Assembly: GCF_027920805.1 (NCBI RefSeq)
Contig: NZ_JANWOI010000003.1
Coordinates: 434,001-498,000 of the forward strand
Direction of reading: 5' to 3'
DNA length: 64,000 bases
Source of the DNA: Govania unica
GTDB lineage: Bacteria; Pseudomonadota; Alphaproteobacteria; Sphingomonadales; Govanellaceae
Shown here: positions 18,109-27,824 of the stretch, piece after piece
Position numbering within the stretch: the first letter of the stretch is position 1
How the letters are laid out: every line of letters starts with the position of its first letter
Position numbers and translations under genes: made by a program
Notes under the pieces: generated by a model
What the model was told of the DNA's origin: nothing
The model's database searches: none
Seen by the model: only the letters and a program-made list of their open reading frames with translations

Positions 18109-20325
18109 ATGACCGTACCTGCCGAACAGATTATTGATGCCGAACTGGGCCAGGCCCTCAGCCAGCGCTATCTGTCTTATGCGCTGTCGACCATCATGGC
18201 CCGGTCGCTGCCCGACGTGCGGGACGGCCTGAAACCGGTGCATCGCCGGTTGCTGTTCGCCATGCGTCAGCTCAAACTCGATCCGGCCACGGGCTTCAAG
18301 AAATGCGCCCGCGTGGTCGGCGACGTCATTGGTAAATACCATCCCCATGGCGATCAGTCGGTCTATGACGCCATGGTCCGTCTGGCTCAGGATTTCGCCG
18401 TGCGCTATCCGCTGGTGGACGGACAGGGCAATTTCGGCAACATCGACGGCGATAACGCGGCCGCCATGCGATACACCGAAGCGCGCCTGACCGACGTGGC
18501 CATGACGCTGCTCGACGGCCTGGACGAAGACGCGGTCGATTTCCACAAAACCTACGACGGGGAAGAGGAAGAGCCGGATATCCTGCCCGCCGGGTTCCCG
18601 AATCTTCTGGCGAACGGCGCCACCGGCATTGCCGTCGGCATGGCCACCAGCATTCCACCCCATAACGTGTCGGAACTGTGCGACGGGCTTCTCTATCTGA
18701 TCCGGCATCCGGATGCGACCACGGCCCAGCTCGTGAACCGCATTCCGGGCCCGGATTTCCCCACCGGCGGCACCATTGTCGAGTCCCGCGCCTCCATGGA
18801 GCAGTCCTATGCGACCGGCCGCGGCAGCTTCCGCCTGCGCGCCCGTTGGGAGATTGAGGACACCGGCCGTGGCACCTACCTGATCGTCGTCACCGAAATT
18901 CCCTATCAGGTGCAGAAGTCCAAGCTGGTCGAGAAGATCGCCGACCTGATCTCGGACAAGAAATTGCCGATCCTTCAGGACGTGCGCGATGAGTCGACCG
19001 CCGATGTGCGGCTTGTGCTCGAACCGCGCGCCCGTACGGTGGATCCGGCCATGCTGATGGAAAGCCTCTATCGGCTGACCGAGCTTGAAGTCAAGATTTC
19101 GCTCAATCTGAACGTGCTCGACAAAAACCGCCGTCCGCGTGTGATGTCGCTCAGGGATGCGCTCTGGGCTTTCCTTGAGCATCGTATCGAGGTGTTGCAG
19201 CGCCGCACCCGCCATCGTCTGGGCAAGATCGAACATCGCCTTGAAGTTCTCGGCGGCTATCTCATCGGCTATCTCAATCTCGACGAGGTGATCCGCATCA
19301 TCCGCGAGGAGGACGAGCCTAAAGTCACCCTGATGGAGAAGTTCACGCTCACCGACCTTCAGGCCGAGTCGATCCTCAACATGCGGCTCCGCGCCTTGCG
19401 GCGGCTTGAAGAAATGGAAATCCGTCGCGAGCATGACGGGCTCATGGCCGAAAAGGGCGCGCTTGAAGCGCTGATGGGCGACAGCGGCCTGCAATGGGAT
19501 CGCGTCTCCACCGAACTGAAGGCTATCAAGGACAAGTTCGGCACCAAGACCGCCCTCGGCAAACGCCGCTCGGACTTCGCCGAAGCCCCGATCGCCGACA
19601 TCATCCCGCTCGAAGCCATGATCGAGCGCGAGCCGATCACCGTGGTCTGTTCGGAAAAAGGCTGGATCCGCGCCCTGAAGGGACATGTGGCTGCAGGCGA
19701 AGACGTCAAATACAAGGAAGGCGACGCCGGCCGCTATGCGATCCATGCGCAAACCACCGACAAGCTGTTGCTGTTCGCGTCGAACGGCCGCTTCTATACC
19801 CTTGGTTGCGACAAGCTGCCGGGCGGGCGCGGGGCCGGGGAACCGGTGCGGCTCATGATCGACCTTGGCAATGACGAGGATATCGTGGCGCTCTTTGTCT
19901 ATAAGCCGGGGGTCAAGCTTCTGCTCGTGGCCACGGACGGCAAAGGCTTCCAGATCGAGGCTGACAAGGTGCTGGCCCAGACCCGCAATGGCAAGCAGGT
20001 CATGAACCTCGATGACAAGGCCAGGGCGCAATATTGCCTGACGGTCGAGGGCGATACCATTGCCATCATCGGCGACAACCGCAAGCTTCTGGTGTTCCCG
20101 CTGGCGGATATCCCTGAAATGACGCGCGGGCGCGGTGTGACGCTGCAAAAATACAAGGATGGTGGCCTGGCCGACGTGAAGCTCTTCACCAAGGCCGAGG
20201 GGCTGAGCTGGAAATCCGGCGAACGCACCCGCACGGAAACCGATCTCGGCCTTTGGACCGGAGCCCGGGCCAGTGCCGGACGTCTGCCGCCGCAGGGCTT
20301 CCCACGGACCAACAAATTCACCTGA
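18109..20325 (+). CDS. parC: DNA topoisomerase IV subunit A
   Basis: A 738-residue type IIA topoisomerase subunit that decatenates replicated chromosomes together with ParE. The start reads [20 protein letters not shown], the catalytic tyrosine is Y122 in [11 protein letters not shown], and a C-terminal beta-pinwheel domain starts around 500. The quinolone-target helix reads [13 protein letters not shown] with serine at 84, a residue that is usually the sensitive form. The short C-terminal domain and overall length favour ParC over GyrA. The ATG at 18109 is chosen because relatives begin just before [12 protein letters not shown] strong terminator follows. Confidence 0.95.
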   Translation: MTVPAEQIIDAELGQALSQRYLSYALSTIMARSLPDVRDGLKPVHRRLLFAMRQLKLDPATGFKKCARVVGDVIGKYHPHGDQSVYDAMVRLAQDFAVRYPLVDGQGNFGNIDGDNAAAMRYTEARLTDVAMTLLDGLDEDAVDFHKTYDGEEEEPDILPAGFPNLLANGATGIAVGMATSIPPHNVSELCDGLLYLIRHPDATTAQLVNRIPGPDFPTGGTIVESRASMEQSYATGRGSFRLRARWEIEDTGRGTYLIVVTEIPYQVQKSKLVEKIADLISDKKLPILQDVRDESTADVRLVLEPRARTVDPAMLMESLYRLTELEVKISLNLNVLDKNRRPRVMSLRDALWAFLEHRIEVLQRRTRHRLGKIEHRLEVLGGYLIGYLNLDEVIRIIREEDEPKVTLMEKFTLTDLQAESILNMRLRALRRLEEMEIRREHDGLMAEKGALEALMGDSGLQWDRVSTELKAIKDKFGTKTALGKRRSDFAEAPIADIIPLEAMIEREPITVVCSEKGWIRALKGHVAAGEDVKYKEGDAGRYAIHAQTTDKLLLFASNGRFYTLGCDKLPGGRGAGEPVRLMIDLGNDEDIVALFVYKPGVKLLLVATDGKGFQIEADKVLAQTRNGKQVMNLDDKARAQYCLTVEGDTIAIIGDNRKLLVFPLADIPEMTRGRGVTLQKYKDGGLADVKLFTKAEGLSWKSGERTRTETDLGLWTGARASAGRLPPQGFPRTNKFT

Positions 20326-20352
20326 GGCGAGGCGCTTCAAGTCCCGCCCAAT

Positions 20353-20384
20353 AAAAAAAGCCGTTCAAATTGAACGGCTTTTTC
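20353..20384. terminator. Bidirectional intrinsic terminator after parC
   Basis: GCCGTTCA (20360–20367) and TGAACGGC (20371–20378) form a tight stem flanked by A7 on the left and T5 on the right, so it can end transcription from either side. It closes the parC transcript and could also serve the small minus-strand gene at 20464. Confidence 0.88.
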
Positions 20385-20463
20385 ATTTTACACTATAGAA
20401 ATTTTCTGTACTGCGGTGCCCGACCCGGGCCATCCGCGTGATTGAGACTGTCATATGTTTTTT

Positions 20464-20646
20464 TCAGTTCACCGAACGCGCGGCATTAATAATGGCTTCG
20501 GCCGAGCCGAGATCATCAAAACTGCAGCGATTGACATAAGAGGTACGTTCGCCCTGTTGCACAGGAAACACAGGGGTGTTGTCAAAGAGTTCTGCTTCAG
20601 TGCGTGAAGCATCAGACGGAGGTTTTTTGAACCAATTTTTAATCAT
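20464..20646 (-). CDS. Small hypothetical protein, 60 residues
   Basis: A 60-codon frame (MIKNWFKKPPSDASRTEAEL…) ending AEAIINAARSVN. The composition is hydrophilic with no signal peptide or membrane segment. A GGGA about ten bases upstream of the ATG is a weak ribosome-binding site. It sits between two strong terminators (the parC one and the hairpin at 20823), consistent with an independent short transcript. I do not recognise the family. The block TSYVNRCSF faintly recalls TTYISKLPYRC in the next gene, but this may be chance. Confidence 0.4.
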   Translation of the reverse strand: MIKNWFKKPPSDASRTEAELFDNTPVFPVQQGERTSYVNRCSFDDLGSAEAIINAARSVN

Positions 20647-20822
20647 GATAGCGTTCCCAAGCTAATTGTTCTTTGTAATCAAAATACTCAAGTCAGATGA
20701 ATGTTTGATTAAGCAAGCAGATAATTTTACGGAATACAGCCCGATAAATTGTCCATTCTCTTTAGACCACGCGAAAGTGGTAAATTTGTGACATGTTTGT
20801 GGCTGAATACAGGTGTAAAACG

Positions 20823-20857
20823 CAGAACGGCGCCCGTTTGTGACGGGCGCCATTCTG
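20823..20857 (-). terminator. Hairpin terminator after the DUF6491-like gene
   Basis: On the minus strand CAGAATGGCGCCCG pairs with CGGGCGCCGTTCTG (one mismatch), with a seven-base loop, and a GTTTTAC tract follows. It lies about 70 bases past the stop codon at 20926. Confidence 0.65.
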
Positions 20858-20925
20858 AAATGTCAGACGATCTGTGAATTTTCAGGAGACCGATTCGCGG
20901 TCGTCCCTGAGCTTGAGGGCGTCTC

Positions 20926-21342
20926 TTACATCTTTGCCGCGCCGTCCTTCATGCCCTTGGCTGGCGCGATATACTGTCTGAAGGGGCCAAGCGCGCAGCT
21001 GCTGCCGCGCCGGAGAACCTTGATAACGTCGACATTGCCGCAGATCTTGTTGATCGAGGTCGTATAGGCAAAGCCATCCTCGAACTTCAACCCGTTGCAG
21101 CGATAGGGCAATTTGCTGATATAGGTCGTTTTGCCCTTCATATGGAACAGGATCGTATAGTCATCGAGGATTTGCGTGTGGTCGATCATTTGCAGCTCAA
21201 GGCAGTCCGGGCCTGGTGCGCCGACCGTTGGGTCTGCGGCATCCGGAGCGGTTTTGGGCGGCGCTGCAAAGGCGGCAGCTGAAAAGGTGCCCACGGCAAG
21301 AGAGAAGGCCAGAGAAGCCACAAATAGATTTGGACGTTTCAT
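20926..21342 (-). CDS. Exported small protein, DUF6491-like
   Basis: A 138-residue protein with a clear signal peptide (KRPNLFVASLAFSLAVGTFS, cleavage near AFA). The mature part has two cysteine pairs: DCLELQMIDHTQILDD, TYISKLPYRCNGLKFED, INKICGNVDVIKVL and SSCALGPFRQY. This pattern resembles the DUF6491 family of small alphaproteobacterial secreted proteins, of unknown function. The ATG at 21342 is preceded by AAGGAG eight bases away. It probably acts in the periplasm with the cysteines oxidised (inference). Confidence 0.75.
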   Translation of the reverse strand: MKRPNLFVASLAFSLAVGTFSAAAFAAPPKTAPDAADPTVGAPGPDCLELQMIDHTQILDDYTILFHMKGKTTYISKLPYRCNGLKFEDGFAYTTSINKICGNVDVIKVLRRGSSCALGPFRQYIAPAKGMKDGAAKM

Positions 21343-21574
21343 TGGTTCATCTCCTTGAAAAGCGAGTTGAATGTCTCTGCAGTGGCGGGACCATGGTGGT
21401 GGTCGAAATGTACAACAATTTTGCAGCGATTGACATTTACGCAGGCTGAACAAGTTCGCGTCGTAAAAGAATTCTACAGGTTAGGAATTGTTAACGATTG
21501 GAAAATCATCTTGGTTTAAAGCTGCGGTGATTACGACTGAAACTAAAACCTGATGACAGGATTTGACTGAAATT

Positions 21575-22147
21575 ATGACATCTTGGTCATCGAATCCCCA
21601 ACACTATATGGTTCTGCTAATCGATGAAAATCAGCACTTTGCCAGAATTACCAAGACTTTCCTCAAGCAGGCGGGAATCGTATCTGTCGTTCACTGCCTT
21701 GATGCGAGCGACGCTCTGGCTTTGCTCGCGCATATCACGCCCGGTGTTATTTTCGTCGATCTGCATGTGAAGCCGGATGGCGGAGCAGCCCTTCTCAAGA
21801 AGTTGCGCGACCCTAATTTTTCTCCCTATCCGCTGGTGCCGGTCATCATGATGGCCAATGGCGCCACAATCCAGGACGTCTGTGCGGCGCGCGATGCAGG
21901 ATCCTCGGAATTCCTGACCAAGCCTCTGTCCCTCAAGGGTATTGAGCGGGTTCTGAAGTCGACCTTGGAGAAGGAGAGGGAATTTGTGATTACCACAAGC
22001 TTTCGCGGTCCTGACCGGCGGCGTCACAAAGACAGCAACGTCCTGCGTGAGCGTCGCGGCAAGGATAAGCCCGTGACCGAGTCGCGCCCGACTGATCGGT
22101 GTGAAACCACACCCGCAGCGGATCAGCTATCCTTAAAGGATAGCTGA
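21575..22147 (+). CDS. Stand-alone receiver-domain response regulator
   Basis: A 190-residue protein with one CheY-like receiver domain: LLIDEN with acidic pocket D17/E18, phospho-acceptor D62 in GVIFVDLHVKPDGG, and the conserved lysine in FLTKPLSL. After about residue 135 comes a basic, disordered tail starting SFRGPDRRRH, a motif common in alphaproteobacterial regulators. There is no DNA-binding or enzymatic output domain, so it probably acts by protein contact. No kinase gene is adjacent. The ATG at 21575 is favoured; TTG 21563 is also possible. Confidence 0.85.
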   Translation: MTSWSSNPQHYMVLLIDENQHFARITKTFLKQAGIVSVVHCLDASDALALLAHITPGVIFVDLHVKPDGGAALLKKLRDPNFSPYPLVPVIMMANGATIQDVCAARDAGSSEFLTKPLSLKGIERVLKSTLEKEREFVITTSFRGPDRRRHKDSNVLRERRGKDKPVTESRPTDRCETTPAADQLSLKDS

Positions 22148-22153
22148 TTTTTC
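22122..22153 (+). terminator. Intrinsic terminator overlapping the response-regulator stop codon
   Basis: ATCAGCTATCCTT (22122–22134) pairs with AAGGATAGCTGAT (22136–22148) and is followed by a T-run. The stop codon of the response regulator lies inside the right arm. Confidence 0.85.
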
Positions 22154-22180
22154 AGTTTTCTGATGTTTGGCTTTTAAAAG

Positions 22181-22257
22181 TGGTCGGGGAGACTGGATTC
22201 GAACCAGCGACCCCTACGTCCCGAACGTAGTGCGCTACCAGGCTGCGCTACTCCCCG
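22181..22257 (-). tRNA. tRNA-Pro (anticodon CGG)
   Basis: The minus strand folds as a full cloverleaf: acceptor CGGGGAG/CTCCCCG, D-arm GCGCAGCCTGGTAGCGC, anticodon stem CTACG/CGTAG with loop TTCGGGA (anticodon CGG, reading CCG codons), T-arm GCTGG TTCGAAT CCAGT, then discriminator A and an encoded CCA (22181–22183). The length is 77 bases. Confidence 0.97.
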
Positions 22258-22319
22258 ACACCTGGAACAATCCTCAAGATTTTGTGGACTGCGTCAAACT
22301 TGGCGATCTTATAGCGTTA

Positions 22320-23372
22320 TCAATAGGCACGTTCAATACAGAAATCGACGATCGCGATTAAAGATTTTTTCAGCTCGGTTTCCGGGAACAGCGCCAGGGC
22401 GTCGCGGGCCATGGTGCCATAGTAACGGGCCCGGTCTATGGTGTCGCTGAGGGCGTTATGCCGGGTCAGAAGCTCGATGGCATGTTCAAGGTCGCCGGGG
22501 GCCTGATCAAGTTCCTCAAGCGTCCGCCGCCAGAACACGCGTTCTTCCTCACTGCCGCGCCGGTAGGCGAGCACGATGGGGAGGGTGATCTTGCCTTCGC
22601 GGAAATCGTCGCCGACGGTCTTGCCAAGGGTCGCCTGCTTCGCCGAATAGTCCAGCAGATCGTCGATCAGCTGAAAAGCGATGCCCAGATTCTTGCCATA
22701 GCTCTCAAGCGCCTTTTCCTCGGCCACGGGGCGTTCGGCGACAATCGGGCCGATGCGGCAGGCGGCGGCGAACAGGGCCGCGGTCTTGGCGCTGATGACC
22801 TCAAGATACTGGTCTTCGGTGGTGCCGGTGTCATTGGCGGTCGACAGTTGCAACACCTCGCCTTCGGCAATGACGGCCGAGGCGCGGGACAGGATCTTAA
22901 GCACCTTGAGCGACCCATCCTCAACCATCAGCTCGAATGAACGACTAAATAGGAAGTCGCCGACCAGCACGCTCGCCTTGTTGCCCCAGATGGTGTTGGC
23001 GGTATCGGCGCCGCGACGGAGCGCGGATTCGTCGATCACGTCATCATGCAGCAGGGTGGCCGTATGAATGAACTCCACACAGGCCGCAAGCTGCACATGG
23101 CGGTCGCCGTCATAATTGCACAGCCGGGCGGCGGCGAGCGTCAGCATGGGCCGCAAGCGCTTGCCGCCCGAAGCGATCAAATGTCCGGCAAGCTGAGGTA
23201 TCAGCGCCACCGGGCTTTCCATGCGACGGATAATGCAATCATTAACGCGGGCAAGATCGCCATCGACCAAAGCGGTCAGGCGCGCAAAGGCATCTTGTCC
23301 TTTGCTGCTATCTGGTTTTTTTTCTTCTTCAAATGGTAAAACGACACCCACGGTATTTGTCCTGATGGTCAT
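22320..23372 (-). CDS. Polyprenyl diphosphate synthase (octaprenyl/decaprenyl type)
   Basis: A 350-residue trans-prenyltransferase that builds the long isoprenoid side chain of ubiquinone. The two aspartate-rich motifs are [15 protein letters not shown] (FARM) and [12 protein letters not shown] (SARM), with GGKRLRPML near the N-terminus. The small residues before the first motif ([11 protein letters not shown]) are typical of medium/long-chain synthases, so it is IspB/DdsA-like; the exact chain length cannot be read. The ATG at 23372 fits homologs; a longer frame upstream is rejected. It is divergent from the DUF2007 gene. Confidence 0.93.
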   Translation of the reverse strand: MTIRTNTVGVVLPFEEEKKPDSSKGQDAFARLTALVDGDLARVNDCIIRRMESPVALIPQLAGHLIASGGKRLRPMLTLAAARLCNYDGDRHVQLAACVEFIHTATLLHDDVIDESALRRGADTANTIWGNKASVLVGDFLFSRSFELMVEDGSLKVLKILSRASAVIAEGEVLQLSTANDTGTTEDQYLEVISAKTAALFAAACRIGPIVAERPVAEEKALESYGKNLGIAFQLIDDLLDYSAKQATLGKTVGDDFREGKITLPIVLAYRRGSEEERVFWRRTLEELDQAPGDLEHAIELLTRHNALSDTIDRARYYGTMARDALALFPETELKKSLIAIVDFCIERAY

Positions 23373-23445
23373 AAAATTGCCGCCAGAATAGGGGTGTGGT
23401 TCATGATGGGTCAAGGATGGTAAATTTGAGGCTGGAGGAACAAAC

Positions 23446-23688
23446 GTGAAGGAAGTGGTTCGAACCACGAATTGGGTGCTGATTTCCCGTCTCACGGCGC
23501 TTTTGGAGGGGGAGGGCATCGTGATTTTCCGCTTCGACAGTCATATGAGCGCGGTCGAAGGCATGATTGGTGTCTTCCCGCAACGCATTGTGGTGGCGGA
23601 TGAAGATGAAGATCGGGCGCGTCGCCTGATTCGGAGCGCCGGATTCGGCGATGCACTCTATGAGGGCGAGGACAGCCCATGGTTCTGA
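23446..23688 (+). CDS. DUF2007 domain protein
   Basis: An 80-residue protein that starts at GTG. The sequence EVVRTTNWVLISRLTALLEG and GMIGVFPQRIVVADEDEDRA matches the DUF2007 pattern of a small alpha/beta domain, possibly involved in signal transduction; no function is established. Its last codons overlap the methyltransferase start by ten bases, so the two are co-translated. Confidence 0.85.
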   Translation: MKEVVRTTNWVLISRLTALLEGEGIVIFRFDSHMSAVEGMIGVFPQRIVVADEDEDRARRLIRSAGFGDALYEGEDSPWF

Positions 23689-24413
23689 CCGACGATGAAT
23701 TTCTCGGCGGGCGGCTGCGGCTTAATCAGCCCGATGATGGTTACCGCATCGGCGGGGACAGTGTGCTTCTGGCCGCCACGGTTCCGGCCCGGGCGGGCGA
23801 CCGCATTCTTGACATTGGCTGCGGCAGCGGGGCCATCGCCCTCTGCCTGGCCGAGCGGCTCAAATCCGTCACCGTCACCGGCCTCGAACTCCAGCCCGAG
23901 CTTTTCGCCATCGCCAGCGAGAACGCCACCCGGAACGGTCTCGGCGACCGGGTGACGATCATCGAGGGCGACCTTGCGAAGGCCCCACGCGACCTGCCGC
24001 GCAACGCCTTCGATCATGTGGTGACGAACCCGCCCTATCTTGATGAGGCGCTCGCAAGCCCGCCGCCCAACGCCCAGAAGGCCAGGGCGCATATGGAAAG
24101 CCATCTCGGCTTGCGCGAATGGGTGGCGCTCAGCCTCAAGTTCCTCAAGCCGCTCGGCTGGCTCCATGTGATCCAGCGCGCTGACCGCCTGCCGGATCTT
24201 CTGGCCGGCCTCGACGGCCGCGCCGGTGACATCATTGTATATCCCCTCTGGCCCAAAACCGGCACAGCAGCCCGCCGCGTGATCGTCCGCGCCCGCAAAG
24301 GCGGCAAAGGCGCAATGACCCTCCACCCCGGCCTGGTGCTCCACGAAGACAACGGCCGCTACACCCCAGAAGCCGAAGCCGCCCTCCGCACCGGAGCGCC
24401 GCTGAACTTCTAA
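23679..24413 (+). CDS. tRNA1(Val) (adenine37-N6)-methyltransferase-like SAM enzyme
   Basis: A 244-residue class I SAM methyltransferase. The SAM-binding loop is ILDIGCGSGAIALCLAERL and the catalytic NPPY motif is FDHVVTNPPYLDEA, which marks amino-group (N6-adenine or N5-glutamine) methyltransferases. The N-terminal GGRLRLNQPDDGYRIGGDSV matches the TrmN6/YfiC group, which methylates adenine 37 of tRNA-Val. The substrate is inferred from this similarity only. It overlaps the DUF2007 gene. Confidence 0.87.
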   Translation: MVLTDDEFLGGRLRLNQPDDGYRIGGDSVLLAATVPARAGDRILDIGCGSGAIALCLAERLKSVTVTGLELQPELFAIASENATRNGLGDRVTIIEGDLAKAPRDLPRNAFDHVVTNPPYLDEALASPPPNAQKARAHMESHLGLREWVALSLKFLKPLGWLHVIQRADRLPDLLAGLDGRAGDIIVYPLWPKTGTAARRVIVRARKGGKGAMTLHPGLVLHEDNGRYTPEAEAALRTGAPLNF

Positions 24414-24434
24414 CCGTAACCGCAAGTCTTAACC

Positions 24435-24470
24435 GTCATCGCGAGCGGCGCAAGCCGCGTGGCGATCCAG
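24435..24470. repeat. Short palindromic repeat (variant stem)
   Basis: GTCATCGCGAGCGGC…GCCGCGTGGCGATCCA has the GTCAT and ATCCA boxes of the other repeats but a different stem. It lies between the methyltransferase gene and glyQ. Confidence 0.7.
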
Positions 24471-24588
24471 AGCTTTGCCTTCATCACGGCTTCAGACCAG
24501 AAAGTCACCCAGAACCCTTGACCGGCTGCGGGTCGGCGGGTACCTTCGCCGCGAAATTCCACGGCTATCAATAGGGTAATACCGAGGC

Positions 24589-25458
24589 ATGGGACCAGCG
24601 CCATCTTTTCAGGACCTCATATTGCGGTTGCAAACCTATTGGTCTGAAAAGGGTTGTCTCCTGCTGCAACCCTATGACATGGAGGTCGGGGCAGGGACCT
24701 TCCATCCGGCGACCACGCTGCGCGCTCTTGGGCCGAAGCCCTGGAAAGCCGCTTATGTCCAGCCGTCGCGCCGTCCGAAGGATGGCCGCTATGGCGAAAA
24801 CCCCAACCGGCTCCAGCATTATTACCAGTTCCAGGTCATCCTGAAGCCGTCACCGGCCGATATTCAGGATCTCTATCTCGGCAGCCTCAAGGCCATCGGC
24901 ATTGATCTTGCGATGCATGACATCCGCTTTGTGGAGGATGACTGGGAAAGTCCGACCCTCGGCGCCTGGGGCCTTGGCTGGGAGGTCTGGTGCGACGGCA
25001 TGGAAGTGACCCAGTTCACCTATTTCCAGCAGGTCGGCGGCATCGACTGCAACCCCGTCGCGGGCGAGATCACCTATGGTCTCGAACGCCTCGCCATGTA
25101 TGTGCAGGGGGTCGAGAATGTCTATGACCTCAAATGGAACAATGATGGCGTCACCTACGGCGAGGTCTATCTCGAAAACGAGCGCGAATTCTCGGCCTAT
25201 AATTTCGAGCATGCCAATACCGACATCCTGTTCCAGCATTTCCGCGATGCCGAGATGGAATGCGCGGCGTTGCTCGCCAAGAACCTGCCTTTGCCTGCCT
25301 ACGATCAATGCATGAAAGCGAGCCACAGCTTCAACCTTCTGGACGCGCGCGGGGTAATCTCGGTCACCGAACGCGCCGCCTATATCGGCCGCGTCCGCAC
25401 CCTCGCCAAAGGCTGCTGCGAAGCCTGGGTCGCCCGCGAAGCGGAGCTTGGAGCATGA
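24589..25458 (+). CDS. glyQ: Glycyl-tRNA synthetase alpha subunit
   Basis: A 289-residue catalytic subunit of the bacterial alpha2-beta2 glycyl-tRNA synthetase. Characteristic segments are [58 protein letters not shown] and [13 protein letters not shown]. The length is normal. The beta-subunit gene glyS follows after a 199-base spacer that contains a palindromic repeat. Confidence 0.98.
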   Translation: MGPAPSFQDLILRLQTYWSEKGCLLLQPYDMEVGAGTFHPATTLRALGPKPWKAAYVQPSRRPKDGRYGENPNRLQHYYQFQVILKPSPADIQDLYLGSLKAIGIDLAMHDIRFVEDDWESPTLGAWGLGWEVWCDGMEVTQFTYFQQVGGIDCNPVAGEITYGLERLAMYVQGVENVYDLKWNNDGVTYGEVYLENEREFSAYNFEHANTDILFQHFRDAEMECAALLAKNLPLPAYDQCMKASHSFNLLDARGVISVTERAAYIGRVRTLAKGCCEAWVAREAELGA

Positions 25459-25545
25459 GCCATGATCGCCAGACCTCATCATATTCTTCCCGCACCCTTT
25501 TATCGTCATCCTCGCCCCCTTTCTTGTCGTCCCAGCACCCCTTCT

Positions 25546-25614
25546 TGTCATTCCCGCGAAAGCGGGAATCCAGACCGGCGGTAACCATGGATTCCCGCTT
25601 TCGCGGGAATGACA
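25546..25614. repeat. Palindromic repeat between glyQ and glyS
   Basis: TGTCATTCCCGCGAAAGCGG… (25546) and …CGGGAATGACA (ending 25614) form a large palindrome. Each half is itself a TCCCGC–GCGGGA hairpin, and ATCCA…TGGAT lie at the centre. It splits an operon that normally has little or no gap. Confidence 0.9.
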
Positions 25615-25657
25615 AAAAACGGTATGGGCATGACAATAGTATGCGTGGGGCATCGTA

Positions 25658-27712
25658 ATGGCTGAACTGCTTCTAGAACTGTTTTCCGAGGAAATCCCCG
25701 CCCGCATGCAGGCGCAGGCGGCGGATGATCTGAAGCGCCTCGTCACCGACAAGCTGAAGGCCGCCGGGCTCGCCTGGACCCGCGCGGACGCATTCGTCAC
25801 CCCGCGCCGTCTCACCCTGGTGATCGATGGCCTGCCGACGACCCAGCCCGACGTCCGCGAAGAACGCAAAGGCCCCCGCGCCGACGCTCCCCCCGCCGCC
25901 ATAGACGGTTTCCTGCGTTCAACCGGCCTCAGCCGCGAGCAGCTTGAAACCCGCGACACCGACAAGGGCCAGATCCTGTTCGCGGTGATCGAGAAAAAGG
26001 GCGGCGCAGTATCAGACGTGATTGCGGTTTTCGTGCCCGAGGTCATCCAGTCCTTCCCCTGGCCGAAATCGCAACGCTGGGGCGTGGGCTCGCTCCGTTG
26101 GGTGCGGCCGTTGAAAAGCATCCTCTGCCTGCTTGACGGCAAGATCGTCCCGGCCGCCATCGACGGCATAATGGCCAGCAATGAAACCCGTGGTCATCGT
26201 TTTCTGGCCGGTGAAGCCTTCACGGTCAGTAATTTCGCCGATTACGAAACCAAACTGCGCGCGCATCACGTCATCCTCGACAGTACCGAACGTCAGGCGA
26301 AGATTCACGCCGACGCCAGCAAGGCCGCAGTAGACGCCGGGGTTGAACTGATCGAAGACAAGGGCCTCCTCGCCGAAGTGGCCGGTCTCGTCGAATGGCC
26401 TGTGGTGCTGATGGGCGATTTCGATCCGGCTTTTCTTGAAGTGCCAGGTGAAGTCCTGACCGCAACCATGCGGATAAATCAGAAATATTTCTCACTGCGC
26501 AACCCGCAGACCGGCAAGCTCGCCCCGCATTTCATCACCGTCGCCAACATGGCCGCGTCCGATGGCGGCAAAGCCATCATCGCGGGCAACGAACGCGTGC
26601 TGCGCGCCCGTCTGGCCGACGCCAAATTCTTCTGGGATCACGATCTCAAGATCACCCTGGCCGAACGCCTGCCTGCCCTTGACGGCATTGTCTTCCATGC
26701 AAAGCTCGGCTCGGTCGGCGACAAGGTGAAACGCGTCGCCGCGCTGGCCCAGTTCATAGCCCCCATGGTCGGGGCGGACGTGGACGCGGCCGAACGTGCG
26801 GCGAAACTCGCGAAAGCCGATCTCGTCTCCGGCATCGTCGGCGAATTCCCCGAAGTGCAGGGCATCATGGGCCGCTACTTGGCGCTCCACGAAGGGCAAA
26901 GCGCCGCCATAGCCGAAGCCATCGCCGACCATTACGCCCCGCAGGGCCCGAACGACCGCTGCCCGACTGCACCGGTCTCAGTCGCCGTGGCCCTCGCCGA
27001 CAAGATCGATATCCTTGTTGGGTTCTTCAGCATTGACGAAAAGCCCACCGGCTCCAAAGACCCGTTCGCGCTCCGTCGTGCGGCTTTGGGCGTGCTCCGG
27101 ATCATCATTGAAAACGGCCTTCGCCTACCGCTCAACAAGCTTTTTGCCAAGGCCGCCGCGCTGCATGGCGCTCAGGCGTTCGCGGGCAATGAGCTGGTCG
27201 ATTTCTTCACTGACCGCCTGAAAGCCTATCTCCGTGATCAGGGGATCCGCCATGACTATGTGTCGGCGGTCTTTGCCCTTGGCCATGAAGACGACATGCT
27301 GCGCCTGAAAACCCGTGCCGAGGCCTTGCAACAGATGCTCGGCACCGAAGACGGGGCCAATCTTCTGGCGGCTTATCGTCGCGGGTCCAATATCGTCAGG
27401 ATCGAGGAAAAGAAGGACGGCAAGGCCTATGCTGGCGGCGTCGACGCTGCCCGTCTGGCGAAGCCCGAGGAACAGGCCCTGCATGACCGTCTCGTCATCG
27501 TCCGCAAGGATGTGGACGCCGCCGTCGCCGATGAACGCTGGATCGACGCCATGAGCGCGGTGGCCACCTTGCGCGGCCCCATTGACGCCTTCTTCGATCA
27601 AGTGACCGTTAACGATCCTGATGTAGGATTACGTGAAAACCGCCTGAATTTGCTTTCGGAATTCCGCGCGACCCTGAGTGCGGTCGCGGATTTTTCAAAG
27701 ATTGAAGGCTGA
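25658..27712 (+). CDS. glyS: Glycyl-tRNA synthetase beta subunit
   Basis: A 684-residue beta subunit that recognises tRNA-Gly and supports GlyQ. It starts MAELLLELFSEEIPARMQAQ, typical of the family, and includes FPWPKSQRWG, LRWVRPLKSILCLL and KADLVSGIVGEFPEVQGIMG. The C-terminal region (about 560–680) is the anticodon-binding part. It begins right after a palindromic repeat, and another repeat follows its stop codon. Confidence 0.97.
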   Translation: MAELLLELFSEEIPARMQAQAADDLKRLVTDKLKAAGLAWTRADAFVTPRRLTLVIDGLPTTQPDVREERKGPRADAPPAAIDGFLRSTGLSREQLETRDTDKGQILFAVIEKKGGAVSDVIAVFVPEVIQSFPWPKSQRWGVGSLRWVRPLKSILCLLDGKIVPAAIDGIMASNETRGHRFLAGEAFTVSNFADYETKLRAHHVILDSTERQAKIHADASKAAVDAGVELIEDKGLLAEVAGLVEWPVVLMGDFDPAFLEVPGEVLTATMRINQKYFSLRNPQTGKLAPHFITVANMAASDGGKAIIAGNERVLRARLADAKFFWDHDLKITLAERLPALDGIVFHAKLGSVGDKVKRVAALAQFIAPMVGADVDAAERAAKLAKADLVSGIVGEFPEVQGIMGRYLALHEGQSAAIAEAIADHYAPQGPNDRCPTAPVSVAVALADKIDILVGFFSIDEKPTGSKDPFALRRAALGVLRIIIENGLRLPLNKLFAKAAALHGAQAFAGNELVDFFTDRLKAYLRDQGIRHDYVSAVFALGHEDDMLRLKTRAEALQQMLGTEDGANLLAAYRRGSNIVRIEEKKDGKAYAGGVDAARLAKPEEQALHDRLVIVRKDVDAAVADERWIDAMSAVATLRGPIDAFFDQVTVNDPDVGLRENRLNLLSEFRATLSAVADFSKIEG

Positions 27713-27719
27713 GTATTGC

Positions 27720-27788
27720 TGTCATTCCCGCGAAAGCGGGAATCCATGGTTAATTCCGCACTGGATCCCCGCTTTCGCGGGAATGACA
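27720..27788. repeat. Palindromic repeat between glyS and ppdK
   Basis: TGTCATTCCCGCGAAAGCGG… to …CGGGAATGACA, nearly the same as the copy before glyS, with a different central linker. It ends 36 bases before the ppdK start. Confidence 0.9.
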
Positions 27789-27824
27789 AGACTAAGAAAC
27801 GTTCAGCGCAGACAAGGAAATGTC

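Noticed and set aside
17248-20340. A 1030-codon open frame on the minus strand
   Set aside because: It lies opposite recO and parC, whose products are clearly recognisable. Long antisense frames are common in GC-rich genes, and the translation has no known motif.
20662-20853. A 63-codon minus-strand frame
   Set aside because: It overlaps the terminator hairpin at 20823 and lacks a ribosome-binding site or recognisable features.
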